Under the pieces are notes generated by a model. It made no database searches, was not told where the DNA came from, and was given only the letters and a program-made list of their open reading frames with translations. A program made the translations under genes and the position numbers. From Deltaproteobacteria bacterium (lineage in GTDB: Bacteria > Myxococcota_A > Polyangia > HGW-17), in NCBI GenBank assembly GCA_016937155.1, contig JAFGWM010000038.1, forward strand, positions 113,510-177,509: a DNA stretch of 64,000 nucleotides, given 5' to 3'. Of the stretch, positions 8,590 to 18,331 are shown piece by piece. Numbering within the stretch: the first letter of the stretch is position 1; every line of letters begins with the position of its first letter.

Positions 8590-10951
8590 TTCTATCTCCC
8601 TGACCAGGGTAAGCGACCCTTTCATGATGCATGGAACTAAGAGTTGCAATAAAACTGCTTGCAATAATGCTTAGATCTCTCAGTGTCAATTCACATGCAT
8701 CCAACTGGCCATCTGTAAATTTTTTATTTATTATAGAAAGAACTGTTTCCTTAATTGTATTGACATCAAATTTGGAATTACGACCACTATTCTGAAGGTT
8801 GACAACCTTACTTTTTACCGCAGCTTCAACAGTATCAGCAAGCATCAGTATACCTGCCTCTCTGGTCTGTGGTATCGGTCCCGGATATCTGTACTCATCT
8901 TCACTGACAACTTCCTCAGGACCTGCATTTTCCTTTGCTCTGGAATAAAAATACTCGATTAATGTACTTCCATGATGGGAAGTTGCAGTATCGATGACTG
9001 CCATAGGAAAACCTGCTTTTTCTAGTATTTCCCTGCTATCCTTCACATGGTTTTTAATCACCAGTGCACTCATTGAAGGCTTGAGTTTATTGTGGGGGTT
9101 ATCACCAGCCTGATTCTCAATAAAATATTTCGGCTGTCTGGTTTTTCCTATATCGTGATACATTGCTGCAATTTTAACAAGCAAGCCATTTGCTCCAACC
9201 CTTTTTGCAGCAGAAAATGCAAGTTCACTGACCTGCTGGGAATGCTGAAAAGTACCACTTGCTTTCTCTCTGAGTTCAACAAGTAAAGGGTGCTCGGTAT
9301 TGGCAAGTTCCAGCATCTTAATATCAGTGATATAATCTCCCAGATGCTCCACCAGGGGAAGAAGGGCTGATAGAATTACACTTAAAATAACTCCACCGAT
9401 CCCAACGGCCAGAAAATATCTGAAAGAATCCACCTGAAAAAGCTCACCCGATACAAGTCTGTATAGACCCATGACAAGCAGTCCCGATACAATAATACCA
9501 AGGCCGGCTTTCCAGAGGACATATCTGTGTTCAATTTTTGACGCCATTCCCGATGAAATAAGACCGGTTATAAAATAATAAAGAGCAAGATGAACCTGTC
9601 CCTGAATACCCCATGTTGCCAGAAAACTTACAGCAATAATGAAAAACACACTCATTCTTGCGCCCATAAGTACCCTGACCAGAATTGCACTTCCAGCAGC
9701 AGGGAAAATAGCAGGAATAATCACGGGATCAGCATTCTGATAAACAGCACCTGAAATAAAAACTGCAGTCTTAACCAGAGAAAGTACAAGAATAATCAAC
9801 AGACCTGCGACTACAAAATCCTTTGGGGATCCTCTTTTTCCACCAAACTGCAATGTGGCAGACCACCCTATGAGGGCAAAAAACATGGTGATAATTCCGA
9901 AATACCCTAAAAACCAGAGAATTCTTTCCCATAGTGGTGCAATCATGGAATTCTGAATTTTTACAGTTTCCAGAGTTACCCTTTCCCCCGACTTCAGAAT
10001 AACACTTCCCTTAAAAAATTTTCTTGAAGAAGTTGTATAATTTCTTCTAATTTCTTTTCTTCTTTTTTCAGTAAGTTCAGGACGGCTTTCAATACCCAGT
10101 GCAAAACGTTTTCCGGATCCGTTAAGATGAGATTTTATAAAACTCAGCGCCAGAATAAGCAGCGCTCTTCTGGAATCCCTGTCGAGGCTTTCCTTATCAC
10201 CCAATGCAAATCTGGTTTCAATTTCACTTTCGAAAAGAGCACTGAGTTTTTTCAGGTCTACAACCTCCTTGTAATCCGGACCAATATCCACTTTTACAAC
10301 CCTGTCTAAAGTTTCACTGTCTCTTGAATAACTGAGTACTTCCACTCCCTTTGGGTGCTTTTTTTTAAGAGAATCTCTATCTTCTACCAGAATAAGATCC
10401 TTCAGAACACTGCTGTACAGGATTCTGAGATTCTGCTTCACCCTTGTCATTCCTATGGTGTTATAAAGTGACCAGAAAGTCAGTCCTTCAAGTTTGGTGC
10501 CGGCAAGACTGTTGAAACGCTCTCTTGCAAGTTCATCTTTTCCTCTGAAAATTGGATCATTCAATGCTCTGAAGGCAAATTTAATGTCACTGTTCCACAG
10601 ATCCAGCCATGCATTTCTTCTGATACTGAAAACAGGTTTTACGCTTTTTGCCTCTTCCTCACTTTTTATTCTTATAAGTTCAGAATCTGGGACAAAGGTA
10701 AACTCCCGTTTTGAGATAATAGGTTTTACAGCTTTTTTCCCAATATCACCACGTTTCAGCGTATCCGGAAAAAGATCTGAAATATTAACTACCAAAGCAG
10801 TTACAGCAGCTGTGAACGATAGAAAAATTATAATCCAGGAGGACAGGGGTGTTCTTTTCCCCCCATTCGAATCAACAACAGGATTGTCAATGGCGCTTTC
10901 AGTGTTTCTGGAAACAAGTTTCAGTGTATTTCTAGCATTCATATAAAGCAT
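8477..10951 (-). CDS. 7TM-HD phosphohydrolase (PgpH/YqfF family, probable c-di-AMP phosphodiesterase)
   Basis: The order is an N-terminal membrane helix, a large extracytoplasmic 7TMR-HDED-like domain (about residues 60-330), a seven-helix membrane block (about 340-530), then a cytosolic HD domain. The HD domain contains KIAAMYHDIGKTRQP and a later SHHGSTLIEYFY, with LADTVEAAVKS further on. In Listeria and Bacillus this family hydrolyses cyclic di-AMP. The activity is inferred here from the family; no diadenylate cyclase is in the window. At 824 residues it is longer than the usual 700-odd, partly because of a hydrophilic tail (last 40 residues) encoded over the start of ybeY. Pairing with ybeY is common in bacteria. 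Confidence 0.9.
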   Translation of the reverse strand: MLYMNARNTLKLVSRNTESAIDNPVVDSNGGKRTPLSSWIIIFLSFTAAVTALVVNISDLFPDTLKRGDIGKKAVKPIISKREFTFVPDSELIRIKSEEEAKSVKPVFSIRRNAWLDLWNSDIKFAFRALNDPIFRGKDELARERFNSLAGTKLEGLTFWSLYNTIGMTRVKQNLRILYSSVLKDLILVEDRDSLKKKHPKGVEVLSYSRDSETLDRVVKVDIGPDYKEVVDLKKLSALFESEIETRFALGDKESLDRDSRRALLILALSFIKSHLNGSGKRFALGIESRPELTEKRRKEIRRNYTTSSRKFFKGSVILKSGERVTLETVKIQNSMIAPLWERILWFLGYFGIITMFFALIGWSATLQFGGKRGSPKDFVVAGLLIILVLSLVKTAVFISGAVYQNADPVIIPAIFPAAGSAILVRVLMGARMSVFFIIAVSFLATWGIQGQVHLALYYFITGLISSGMASKIEHRYVLWKAGLGIIVSGLLVMGLYRLVSGELFQVDSFRYFLAVGIGGVILSVILSALLPLVEHLGDYITDIKMLELANTEHPLLVELREKASGTFQHSQQVSELAFSAAKRVGANGLLVKIAAMYHDIGKTRQPKYFIENQAGDNPHNKLKPSMSALVIKNHVKDSREILEKAGFPMAVIDTATSHHGSTLIEYFYSRAKENAGPEEVVSEDEYRYPGPIPQTREAGILMLADTVEAAVKSKVVNLQNSGRNSKFDVNTIKETVLSIINKKFTDGQLDACELTLRDLSIIASSFIATLSSMHHERVAYPGQGDRNANRRNSSALPVVEPDKERVAPKESRKGSQETPTAKK

Positions 10952-11272
10952 CCAAATTTTAAAACAACAGCAGACACCGCCCTAAAATATAATAATAGAG
11001 ATTAAAAATCCATTACTAATGACCTGATACTGTCCCAATTCACAGTAAAATCAAAATTACCTGTAAAAAAACCAGTGGATATAGTTTTCTTCAAAGAATT
11101 TTATCTCTGTCTTTTCAGGATTTTTAACGGAATTATCAATACAGAGGGAATTGGGAAAAATAATCGTGGGTTATATATTGATTGTTATGCATAATTCTGA
11201 TAATTTTCGCCCCGTGCTTTTTAAGTACCACTTAATGACTGTAAGTTATGTATTGATAATATGGAGTTTAGC
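10952..11272. other. divergent intergenic region
   Basis: This AT-rich spacer separates the leftward 7TM-HD gene from the rightward TPR gene and should hold both promoters. A 12-base direct repeat with one mismatch (TTATATATTGAT at 11171-11182 and TTATGTATTGAT at 11246-11257) is visible. A weak TTGATT-17-TAATTT promoter candidate starts in the first copy. No coding sequence or RNA gene is seen. Confidence 0.45.
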
Positions 11273-12334
11273 GTGGCAAAAAAGAAAAAACATGTAATGA
11301 GCAAAGAAGAACTTAGACAACCTGACGTTATTTCAGGTTTTTTCATTAATCAATGGAAATGGATAAATAGCCACTGGAAGGGTATCGGACTTGGCATAGC
11401 AGGTGTTGGTCTCGTTGCTCTGGGTATTGCCATTTACGTATGGTATGCACATGGAAGAGATGAAAAAGCTTCCAGAGCACTTGATAAAAGTATCGACAGT
11501 ATTTTAAGACCCGTCGATGAAAACTCCGTTGAAGAAAAACCGATGAAGGGTCAAAGGAAAGCTGTAAAATCCTTAAAGGATCTGTTTGAAAACTCAGATA
11601 AAATACTCACCCAATCCCTTAAGGAATGTGGAAGCAGTGATGTCTGCAGTTTCATTCGTTCACTTCGTGGAAGAGTTTCTTTTGAAATGGCTTTCATTGA
11701 TAAAGCAAACAAGGAAAAACATCTTAAAGCAGCCATTTCTGACCTTAAAAAAGCTTACAGCGGTATAACAGGCTTTGGATGTGCCAGCTCACTTGAAGCA
11801 CTTGGAATGGCAAAAGAAACCCTTGGGGATTTTAATGGGGCTCTAAAGGTTTACAGAGAACTTACAACTGCTGCAGGAAATGCATATGCAGGACAGGCCC
11901 TCATTCATCAGGGAAGGATTCTGGAACTTCAGGGAAAAATCAAGGAAGCAAAAGATCTCTACAAGGATATCGTAAAAACAAAAACAACGGGTTCTCTAGA
12001 AGCACAGGAAAAACGTCTGAAAGGCCAGTTATCCTATCTCAAGGCAATCTCTCAGATTTCAGGTGGAAATAATGAGAAGCAGATGCAGCAACTGATGGGA
12101 TATTTCAGGAATGCTCAGGCCAGTCTTCAGAATCTTAGAGCCACTGCATCAATTTCCGACCCCGGTTATTATGCAAAACAAAGACTTGCATTTCTTGATC
12201 TCGGACTTTCATATGAAAGTCAGGAGAAAAAATTAGCAGATCAGCTACCACCAACTGACAACAAAAATCAACCACCTGCAAAAAATTCTGGAAAGAACGA
12301 TCGCAAATCTGGAAAAACTCCTGTTGTTAAGTAG
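11273..12334 (+). CDS. membrane-anchored TPR protein
   Basis: The protein begins MAKKKKHVMSKEELRQPD, has one membrane helix (about residues 42-65) and then a helical repeat domain with TPR-like pairs (SLEALGMAKETLGDFNGALKVYREL, QALIHQGRILELQGKIKEAKDLYKDI). The tail is Pro/Lys-rich. The layout resembles YfgM/TPR_21 proteins, which sit beside bamB in Proteobacteria; here the next gene is also a BamB-like propeller, supporting the comparison. GTG 11273 was chosen over ATG 11261 because GGAG lies six bases upstream of it. The three genes at 11.3-14.1 kb run in one direction with gaps of eight bases or overlaps, so they form an operon. Confidence 0.8.
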   Translation: MAKKKKHVMSKEELRQPDVISGFFINQWKWINSHWKGIGLGIAGVGLVALGIAIYVWYAHGRDEKASRALDKSIDSILRPVDENSVEEKPMKGQRKAVKSLKDLFENSDKILTQSLKECGSSDVCSFIRSLRGRVSFEMAFIDKANKEKHLKAAISDLKKAYSGITGFGCASSLEALGMAKETLGDFNGALKVYRELTTAAGNAYAGQALIHQGRILELQGKIKEAKDLYKDIVKTKTTGSLEAQEKRLKGQLSYLKAISQISGGNNEKQMQQLMGYFRNAQASLQNLRATASISDPGYYAKQRLAFLDLGLSYESQEKKLADQLPPTDNKNQPPAKNSGKNDRKSGKTPVVK

Positions 12335-12342
12335 GAAATTTT

Positions 12343-13467
12343 ATGAAACTTATTGTCGTCCTCTTTTCTCTCGCTGCAGTATCGTGTACCTCTCCAACTC
12401 ACAGGGCTATTTCTACGGGTAACGGCCCAACATCTGAAGTGTTCCGCCCCAAGTGGGAAAAAAAACTGATCAAAAACGTCAGATTTTCATCTGTTCCAGA
12501 GCAGTTCTCTTCCCCCGTGTTCAATATCCCGGGGAATATTATTTATACAGGAACAAGTGAAGGAAACTTCTATGCCCTGAATCTTAATGGTCAATTGGTG
12601 TGGAAGGTAAATCTTGCAAGTCCAATACACAGTGTTCCCCTGCTTCTTTCTGCCAAAGAGCTTGTGGTTGTAGGAACAATTTCAGGTGAACTTTTTGCGC
12701 TGTCAATGAAGGATGGCAAAACAAAATGGAAATTCAAGGGATTTGGAAGTTTCCTTGGAACACTTGTTTATAAAAATGGAGTTATTTACGGTACAACCAG
12801 TAAAAATATGCTTTATGCAATCAGTGCTCATGACGGAAAGGAACACTGGTCCAGAAGACACGAAACACTTGGAGGCTTCACCGTTCGTGGACACTCTTCT
12901 CCAGGACTATCCGGAAAAAACCTCATTTATGGACTCAGTGATGGAAGAGTAGTAAATGTGGACATAACCAAAAGAGGCAATATCCTGTGGATACAGTCAC
13001 TTGAAAACGCTGATGATGAAAACTACATTGATGCAGATTCCACACCTGTGATTGATGGAAACACCGTTTATGTAGCTACTTACCGAAAGGGTATAACTGC
13101 TCTTGATCTCAAGACTGGAAAACCTGTGTGGCGCTATGGTGCTTATGGTGTTACCGATATTCATAAGGTTGATGAAAAACTGTTTTTTGTCAGCCCCACC
13201 AATGGGATTCATTGTATAACCACTTCAGGCAAGCTTGTATGGCGACAGAATATAAAACTTGGAACCCCTGGAAAAATAATAATTGAAAAAAGGAGAATGA
13301 TTATTCCCTTTGATAAATCCGGGTTGATTGCTCTCGATTCAAAAACAGGTTTTTTTCACCAGCGCTTTGATACTGGAGATGGGGTGAGTGGAAACGCAGC
13401 GTACAAAAATCTTCTTTTAGCTGTACTCACAAACTCCGGATCATTATTTCTGATGGATCTTAGATGA
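12343..13467 (+). CDS. BamB-like PQQ-repeat propeller lipoprotein
   Basis: Lipobox AAVSC (Cys 15) is followed by a full-length beta-propeller. Repeats of the PQQ/BamB type are visible, for example GTSEGNFYALNLNGQLVWKVN, then GELFALSMKDGKTKWKF and LYAISAHDGKEHWSR. No residues of a PQQ-dependent dehydrogenase are seen, so a scaffold role is more likely. BamB is the propeller lipoprotein of the outer-membrane barrel assembly machine, and the upstream YfgM-like TPR gene strengthens that reading. Assignment as the true BamB is an inference, because many propeller lipoproteins share this fold. The stop overlaps the next start (ATGA). Confidence 0.78.
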   Translation: MKLIVVLFSLAAVSCTSPTHRAISTGNGPTSEVFRPKWEKKLIKNVRFSSVPEQFSSPVFNIPGNIIYTGTSEGNFYALNLNGQLVWKVNLASPIHSVPLLLSAKELVVVGTISGELFALSMKDGKTKWKFKGFGSFLGTLVYKNGVIYGTTSKNMLYAISAHDGKEHWSRRHETLGGFTVRGHSSPGLSGKNLIYGLSDGRVVNVDITKRGNILWIQSLENADDENYIDADSTPVIDGNTVYVATYRKGITALDLKTGKPVWRYGAYGVTDIHKVDEKLFFVSPTNGIHCITTSGKLVWRQNIKLGTPGKIIIEKRRMIIPFDKSGLIALDSKTGFFHQRFDTGDGVSGNAAYKNLLLAVLTNSGSLFLMDLR

Positions 13468-14075
13468 GATTTATAATTTTATTCCTTCTGTTTTTATCCT
13501 CCTGTAAATCAGAAAAAACAAAAATAATAAGACATGATGGGAAACTTCTTCTCAAACTTGAAAAGAATACCAGACAAAAATGCACCGATAAAAAGAAATA
13601 CTTTGAGGATCTGGACAATGATGGTTACGGGAATACTGATAAATCAGTTGAAAGCTGTTTACCTCCTGATAACTTTGTATCCATCAGTGGTGACTGTGAT
13701 GATAACGATTACAGAGCCCATCCCAGACAGACCGAATATTTCAGTATTCCAAGAAAAAATGGTTCCTTCGATTTTGACTGTGATGGTAAAGAAACTCCAA
13801 GACTGATTGTCAGGGCATTCTGTGAGGTTTCCTCATCAAAAAAAGGATGCAATCTCGCCAGCGGGTGGGACATCAAACCTTCCAAAAAGATTCCAGGATG
13901 TGGTGTTCCTGAAAACTGGGCATGGAATGAATGCAGAAAGGAACTACTGGACTCAAAAACTGTGGATGCAACGAAACTCACGGTTGAAAATGCCGCAGTC
14001 CCTCCCCCCACCAGAGCTGTTTATAACTGCTGGAGTGGACATTTAAAATGGAAGAAAAGACAGCTATGCCGCTAA
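13464..14075 (+). CDS. lipoprotein with MopE-like metal-binding motif
   Basis: Lipobox LSSC (Cys 14) is followed by a MopE-type segment: DLDNDGYGN, a Cys, then GDCDDNDYRAHP and later DFDCDGKET. This Asp-rich, Cys-bounded motif (PF11617-like) is widespread in surface proteins of Myxococcota. The C-terminal half has further paired cysteines and GCGVPENWAWNECRK, which I do not recognise. The gene overlaps the BamB-like gene by four bases, so it is probably translated with it. Calcium or other metal binding is inferred from the motif; the role is otherwise unknown. Confidence 0.75.
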   Translation: MRFIILFLLFLSSCKSEKTKIIRHDGKLLLKLEKNTRQKCTDKKKYFEDLDNDGYGNTDKSVESCLPPDNFVSISGDCDDNDYRAHPRQTEYFSIPRKNGSFDFDCDGKETPRLIVRAFCEVSSSKKGCNLASGWDIKPSKKIPGCGVPENWAWNECRKELLDSKTVDATKLTVENAAVPPPTRAVYNCWSGHLKWKKRQLCR

Positions 14076-14085
14076 AAGGGAAAAA

Positions 14086-14799
14086 TTATTCCTGCAGAGC
14101 TTCTTCTATATAAAGAATTCTCCCACAGAATGGACACTCGATAATTTCTGACACATTGTAAAGACTGTTGAATTTTTGTGGAGGGATACCCATATGGCAT
14201 CCAAGACAAATTTCGTTCTCAGCATTGGCTAATGCAGGGAATTTTCTTGATGCAAGGAATTCATACTGACGAAGCAGCTTTTTCTCTACACCTTCAATGA
14301 GGATTTTTCTTTCAGAGGTCAGTTTCTCAACTTTTTCATCTATTTCCTTAAGCCTCTCGGTTCCCTCATTTTCACGTTCATTGTACACATTCCAAAATCT
14401 TTCTATCTGTGTTTTTCTCTCTTCAACCAGAGTTTTACGCTCTTCAACAACCTCCATTAGCTTTAAAATCTCTGTTTCGTGATCCCTTGCTTTTTTTCTA
14501 TGGGAATCAAGCTCTTTTTGCATTTCAAAATATTCTTTGCCCGTCTGGACATTATCCATATAGTTCAAACGTTTCTGAATCCGTTCCTCTTCTTCCTGAA
14601 GACCGGTTTCCTGCTCTGTTTTCCAGGATTCAAGTTCAGCCAGATTTCCAATTTCTTTCTGTAGGATCAGTTCCAGATTCTGAACATCATTTTTCATGGT
14701 TTCCAGTTCAGAGGGAATCTGTGATTTTTCTCTCTGTAACTCCTGCAGCTGGATATCATGTTTCTGAAGTGCAAGTAGTTTGATCAGTTGCTGTTTCAA
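14086..14799 (-). CDS. coiled-coil C4 zinc-ribbon protein (COG1579/CT398 type)
   Basis: About 180 residues of charged coiled coil (two long antiparallel helices are typical) are followed by a zinc ribbon with CLGCHMGIPP and CPFCGRILY, giving two CxxC pairs. This is the layout of the CT398/DUF164 family, often annotated as a nucleic-acid-binding zinc ribbon protein of unknown role. The start is a TTG at 14799 with AAGGGA upstream; no ATG or GTG lies in frame nearby. It ends ten bases from the convergent MopE-motif gene. The name is firm, the function is not. Confidence 0.85.
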   Translation of the reverse strand: MKQQLIKLLALQKHDIQLQELQREKSQIPSELETMKNDVQNLELILQKEIGNLAELESWKTEQETGLQEEEERIQKRLNYMDNVQTGKEYFEMQKELDSHRKKARDHETEILKLMEVVEERKTLVEERKTQIERFWNVYNERENEGTERLKEIDEKVEKLTSERKILIEGVEKKLLRQYEFLASRKFPALANAENEICLGCHMGIPPQKFNSLYNVSEIIECPFCGRILYIEEALQE

Positions 14800-14900
14800 A
14801 CGACCACCATCCCTTCTTTAATTTTGTTTTCTTTGATTGAGAACCATTCGGCGAAATATACATAAGCCATGAAGATACGAACTTTTTAGTAAAGAACTTG

Positions 14901-14974
14901 TGGGCCCACCTGGACTCGAACCAGGGACCGACCGGTTATGAGCCGGTGGCTCTAACCAACTGAGCTATGGGCCC
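14901..14974 (-). tRNA. tRNA with CAT anticodon (elongator Met or lysidine-type Ile2)
   Basis: A full 74-base cloverleaf reads from 14974 to 14901: acceptor GGGCCCA/TGGGCCC, D arm GCTC...GAGC, anticodon stem ACCGG/CCGGT around the loop CTCATAA, five-base variable loop, T arm CCTGG TTCGAGT CCAGG and discriminator A. CCA is not encoded. Acceptor pairs 4-69 and 5-68 are both C-G, which in E. coli are determinants for TilS, so tRNA-Ile2 is a real alternative to elongator Met. It lies between uvrB and the zinc-ribbon gene on the same strand. Confidence 0.95.
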
Positions 14975-15039
14975 CGAAACGCTGTTAGAATATGTAAAGA
15001 GAAATTTTTATCAAGAAAAAACAACAGGGGAGTAACAAT

Positions 15040-17028
15040 TTAATTGATTGACTGAATCTCTTCCATCTGGCGTATGCGATCCCTTAATCTTGCAGCCTCC
15101 TCAAACTCAAGATTTCTGGCATGTTTTAACATTTTCTTTTTAAGAATATCAATATCTTCTATATCATCTGTGAAAACAACAGGTATATCTTTTTTATTTT
15201 TACCCACTGAAGATTTTCCAATCATACTGGCCATATCAGTAACTTTTTTGACTATTGTAAGAGGGGTTATTCCATTCTGATTATTAAATTCATGCTGGAT
15301 TTTTCTCCGTCGCTTAGTTTCAGCTATAACCGAGTTCATCGCCTTAGTTACTCTGGATGCATACATAATAACTCTGCCATTGACATTTCTGGCTGCACGT
15401 CCACACAACTGAAAAAGAGCCTGTTCACTTCTGAGAAAACCTTCAGTATCAGCATCCAGTATTGCCACAAGAGATACTTCCGGCAAATCCAGACCTTCCC
15501 TGAGCAGATTGATACCAATGAGAACATCATACTCATTCGTTCTAAGTTCTCTCAGAATTTCAACTCTGTCAAAAGTATCCACCTCACTGTGAAGATACTT
15601 AGCCCTTATTCCAAGATCAGTAAAAAACTCTGAAAGATGTTCACTCATTCGTTTTGTCAGTGTGATTACAAGAACCTTACCTTTTTCCTTAACAACATAA
15701 TCTATCTCAGAAGTAAGATCCTCAACCTGATTTTCGATGGGTCTGACTTCAATTTCCGGATCCAGAAGACCAGTAGGTCTAAGAATCTGCTCCACGACCA
15801 CCCCCTGAGCCTTTTCTATTTCATAAGGTGCTGGAGTGGCACTGACGTATATTACCTGATTAACTCTTTGTTCAAATTCAGAGAAATTAAGTGGACGGTT
15901 ATCAAGAGCACTTGGAAGTCGAAATCCATAATCGACAAGATTCCTCTTCCTGCTCCTGTCTCCCTTGTACATGGCTCTTACCTGAGGAATAGTCTGATGG
16001 GACTCATCAATAAACATCAGGAATTTATCCGGGAAATAATCAATCAGAGTTGATGGAGGGATACCCTCTGATCTCCCATCAAGATATCTGCTGTAATTCT
16101 CAATTCCCTTACAGTAACCAGTTGTTTCCATTAATTCAAGATCCGACATTGTCCTCAGAGTTATTCTTTCGGATTCCAATGGCTTCATGTTTGAATTAAA
16201 ATAATTAATTCTTTCTCTCAACTCCACCCGTATTCCATCTATTGCAGATTTGAGATTATCCTGGGGAACAACATAGTGGCTGGATGGAAAAATCATTATT
16301 TCATCCAGTTTTTCAATAGTTTTGCCATCAATAGGATTAATTATTCTGATATTTTCTATTTCATCCCCAAACCATTCAATTCTCAGAGCAGTATTATCAT
16401 AATCTGCTGGAAAAACTTCTATAATATCGCCGCGTACTCTGAATTTTCCACGGTAGAAATCATAATCGTTTCTTTCGTACTGGATATCCACCAGATTTCT
16501 TAAAAATTTATCACGATCGGATTCCATACCTTTTTTTAGGTGAATTGCCAGATTATGGTAAAATTCCGGAGCTCCAATTCCAAAAATACAGGAAACACTG
16601 GCTATAATAATAACATCATCTCTGGATAAAAGAGCATTAGTGGCTGCATGTCTTAAACGATCGATCTCCTCATTGATCTGAGCATCCTTTTCTATATATG
16701 TATCACTGGCTGCAACATATGCTTCCGGTTGGTAATAATCATAATAGGACACAAAATAGTGAACTGCATTTTCAGGAAACAGTTCCCTGAATTCAGAAAA
16801 TAATTGAGCTGCCAGGGTTTTATTATGAGCAAGAATAAGGGTTGGACGTGAAACATTTTCGATGACTTTAGCCATGGTAAATGTTTTCCCGGAACCAGTA
16901 ATACCAAGAAGAACCTGATGTTTTTCACCATCCAGTACACCACTGCTCAGACTTGCAACTGCTGTTTTCTGATCCCCTGCACATGAAAATTCAGTGACAA
17001 GTTTAAACGGTCTGTGTATGTACTTCAT
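15040..17028 (-). CDS. uvrB: excinuclease ABC subunit B
   Basis: The product is 662 residues, the usual UvrB length. It carries Walker [10 protein letters not shown] near residue 45, the damage-probing beta-hairpin [11 protein letters not shown] near 95, [19 protein letters not shown] text after it, [10 protein letters not shown], the helicase motif QLCGRAARN, and a C-terminal UVR motif ([17 protein letters not shown]) for UvrC contact. UvrB verifies damage delivered by UvrA and recruits UvrC in nucleotide excision repair. Its ATG overlaps the stop of the upstream CpoB-like lipoprotein gene (ATGA), an unusual partnership that ties a repair gene to an envelope operon. Confidence 0.98.
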   Translation of the reverse strand: MKYIHRPFKLVTEFSCAGDQKTAVASLSSGVLDGEKHQVLLGITGSGKTFTMAKVIENVSRPTLILAHNKTLAAQLFSEFRELFPENAVHYFVSYYDYYQPEAYVAASDTYIEKDAQINEEIDRLRHAATNALLSRDDVIIIASVSCIFGIGAPEFYHNLAIHLKKGMESDRDKFLRNLVDIQYERNDYDFYRGKFRVRGDIIEVFPADYDNTALRIEWFGDEIENIRIINPIDGKTIEKLDEIMIFPSSHYVVPQDNLKSAIDGIRVELRERINYFNSNMKPLESERITLRTMSDLELMETTGYCKGIENYSRYLDGRSEGIPPSTLIDYFPDKFLMFIDESHQTIPQVRAMYKGDRSRKRNLVDYGFRLPSALDNRPLNFSEFEQRVNQVIYVSATPAPYEIEKAQGVVVEQILRPTGLLDPEIEVRPIENQVEDLTSEIDYVVKEKGKVLVITLTKRMSEHLSEFFTDLGIRAKYLHSEVDTFDRVEILRELRTNEYDVLIGINLLREGLDLPEVSLVAILDADTEGFLRSEQALFQLCGRAARNVNGRVIMYASRVTKAMNSVIAETKRRRKIQHEFNNQNGITPLTIVKKVTDMASMIGKSSVGKNKKDIPVVFTDDIEDIDILKKKMLKHARNLEFEEAARLRDRIRQMEEIQSIN

Positions 17029-17876
17029 CTTGCACAGTATTGTTTTGAATGTCTGTTCTTCTTTATTGTGTCAAGAATTTCCAGAGCTTTTTTAACATCT
17101 TTGCCTTTAGGATAAAGTTTCAGATAATCATTTAAAACCGCAATGGCTAAAGTACAGTTCATAAATTTAAAATAGGAGCTTCCCTGCAGGAAAAGGATTT
17201 TTTCTTTTTCAGGATCATCCGGGAAATTGCGGAGAAAAAGTGCACTGTACAAAATCACTTTCGCATATTCCCCATTTGTAAAAAGTTCTGTGACAGCAAA
17301 GGATAATGCCTTTGAAAAATCTGAATGGTGAGAAAACTTAACCGTCATAAGTGCTATCTGACCGTGCATAAGCTTCCATTCCTTAGCCTTTGCCAGTGCC
17401 ATTATTATTTTCTGAACATCTTCAGAAGACATCTTCACTGCTGTATTGACTATGGATTTCAATTCCTTCTCATACTCAATAAGTTCTTTTGCTCTTAATT
17501 CAAGAACCTTTGATACATCTGCAATATCCCTTTTTAATGAGCTTACGGTCTCAAGATCCATGCTGCTGACCTTTTTTTCCAGACTGGAGAGTGATTCATT
17601 CAGATTATCCAGAGACTTCCTAACCTTACTGATAAAAAGTTCCTGTTCCAGACGATATTTTTCTCTCAAATCCTTAAGATCATTTAACTGCCTTCTGGCT
17701 TTAAGTATTGCTTCTCCGAGACTTTTTTCCTCCAGACGACGTTTCTTGAGCATCTGGCTTATACGCTCAATTCTCGTCTTCATCTGATCAGCCTCTGTTC
17801 TGGTGACAATCAGAGAACAACCTTCAAGAGGAAAAATTATAAGAAATAAAATAAAAATATTTTTATTGAATACCAT
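17025..17876 (-). CDS. coiled-coil/TPR lipoprotein, CpoB (YbgF)-like layout
   Basis: From ATG 17876 the protein has lipobox PLEGC (Cys 20), about 130 residues of coiled coil, then a helical TPR-like C-terminal domain ([23 protein letters not shown]..., [26 protein letters not shown]). A coiled coil followed by TPRs is the CpoB/YbgF arrangement of the Tol-Pal system, although CpoB is usually periplasmic and not lipidated. A Pal-like lipoprotein lies two genes upstream, which makes a Tol-Pal-like role attractive but unproven. A TTG at 17894 could add six residues. The gene overlaps uvrB by four bases. Confidence 0.75.
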   Translation of the reverse strand: MVFNKNIFILFLIIFPLEGCSLIVTRTEADQMKTRIERISQMLKKRRLEEKSLGEAILKARRQLNDLKDLREKYRLEQELFISKVRKSLDNLNESLSSLEKKVSSMDLETVSSLKRDIADVSKVLELRAKELIEYEKELKSIVNTAVKMSSEDVQKIIMALAKAKEWKLMHGQIALMTVKFSHHSDFSKALSFAVTELFTNGEYAKVILYSALFLRNFPDDPEKEKILFLQGSSYFKFMNCTLAIAVLNDYLKLYPKGKDVKKALEILDTIKKNRHSKQYCAR

Positions 17877-17881
17877 CAATG

Positions 17882-18331
17882 CTACTTTCTGCAAACAGAA
17901 GAGTCCGGATGAATTTCACATAAAGTTTTAATAATTCCGGATTTTCTCTTCTCCCAAATCAGTTTTGAAGTTTCTTTTTCCCTCATATAGATTGATTTTT
18001 CAGATTTTATTATATTTTCAAGTTTTTGAGCACTAACCATAGTTGAGTCAGTTCTTATTTCAAGTTCCTGTAGATCCTGAAACAGTGCATTTTCAAGTCT
18101 GCTTATAGCTCCCCTGAAAAGCTTATCCTCCCTGATTAACTGATTTATAATGCGAACCTTTGCCTCAAGATCCTTTTTGCGGGTCTTTGACCTGTGTGAC
18201 AAATCTTCAAGTTCTTCCTCAACAGCATCAACTTCTCTGGAAATTTTCAGAAAGTGATTTGAAGTAGCAAGAAAATTGCAGCCGGAGAAAATAAATATCA
18301 GGGACAGACTTGTGATGATTTTTTGAACCAT
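17882..18331 (-). CDS. small coiled-coil lipoprotein
   Basis: A 149-residue protein with lipobox IFSGC (Cys 18) and an almost entirely helical, charged body likely to form a coiled coil. It ends with two cysteines (LCEIHPDSSVC) that could pair. Its start lies inside the 3' end of the upstream Pal-like gene (34-base overlap), and it ends a few bases before the CpoB-like gene. No family was recognised. Its small size and position between Pal-like and CpoB-like lipoproteins suggest part of the same envelope complex; this is inference. Confidence 0.72.
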   Translation of the reverse strand: MVQKIITSLSLIFIFSGCNFLATSNHFLKISREVDAVEEELEDLSHRSKTRKKDLEAKVRIINQLIREDKLFRGAISRLENALFQDLQELEIRTDSTMVSAQKLENIIKSEKSIYMREKETSKLIWEKRKSGIIKTLCEIHPDSSVCRK

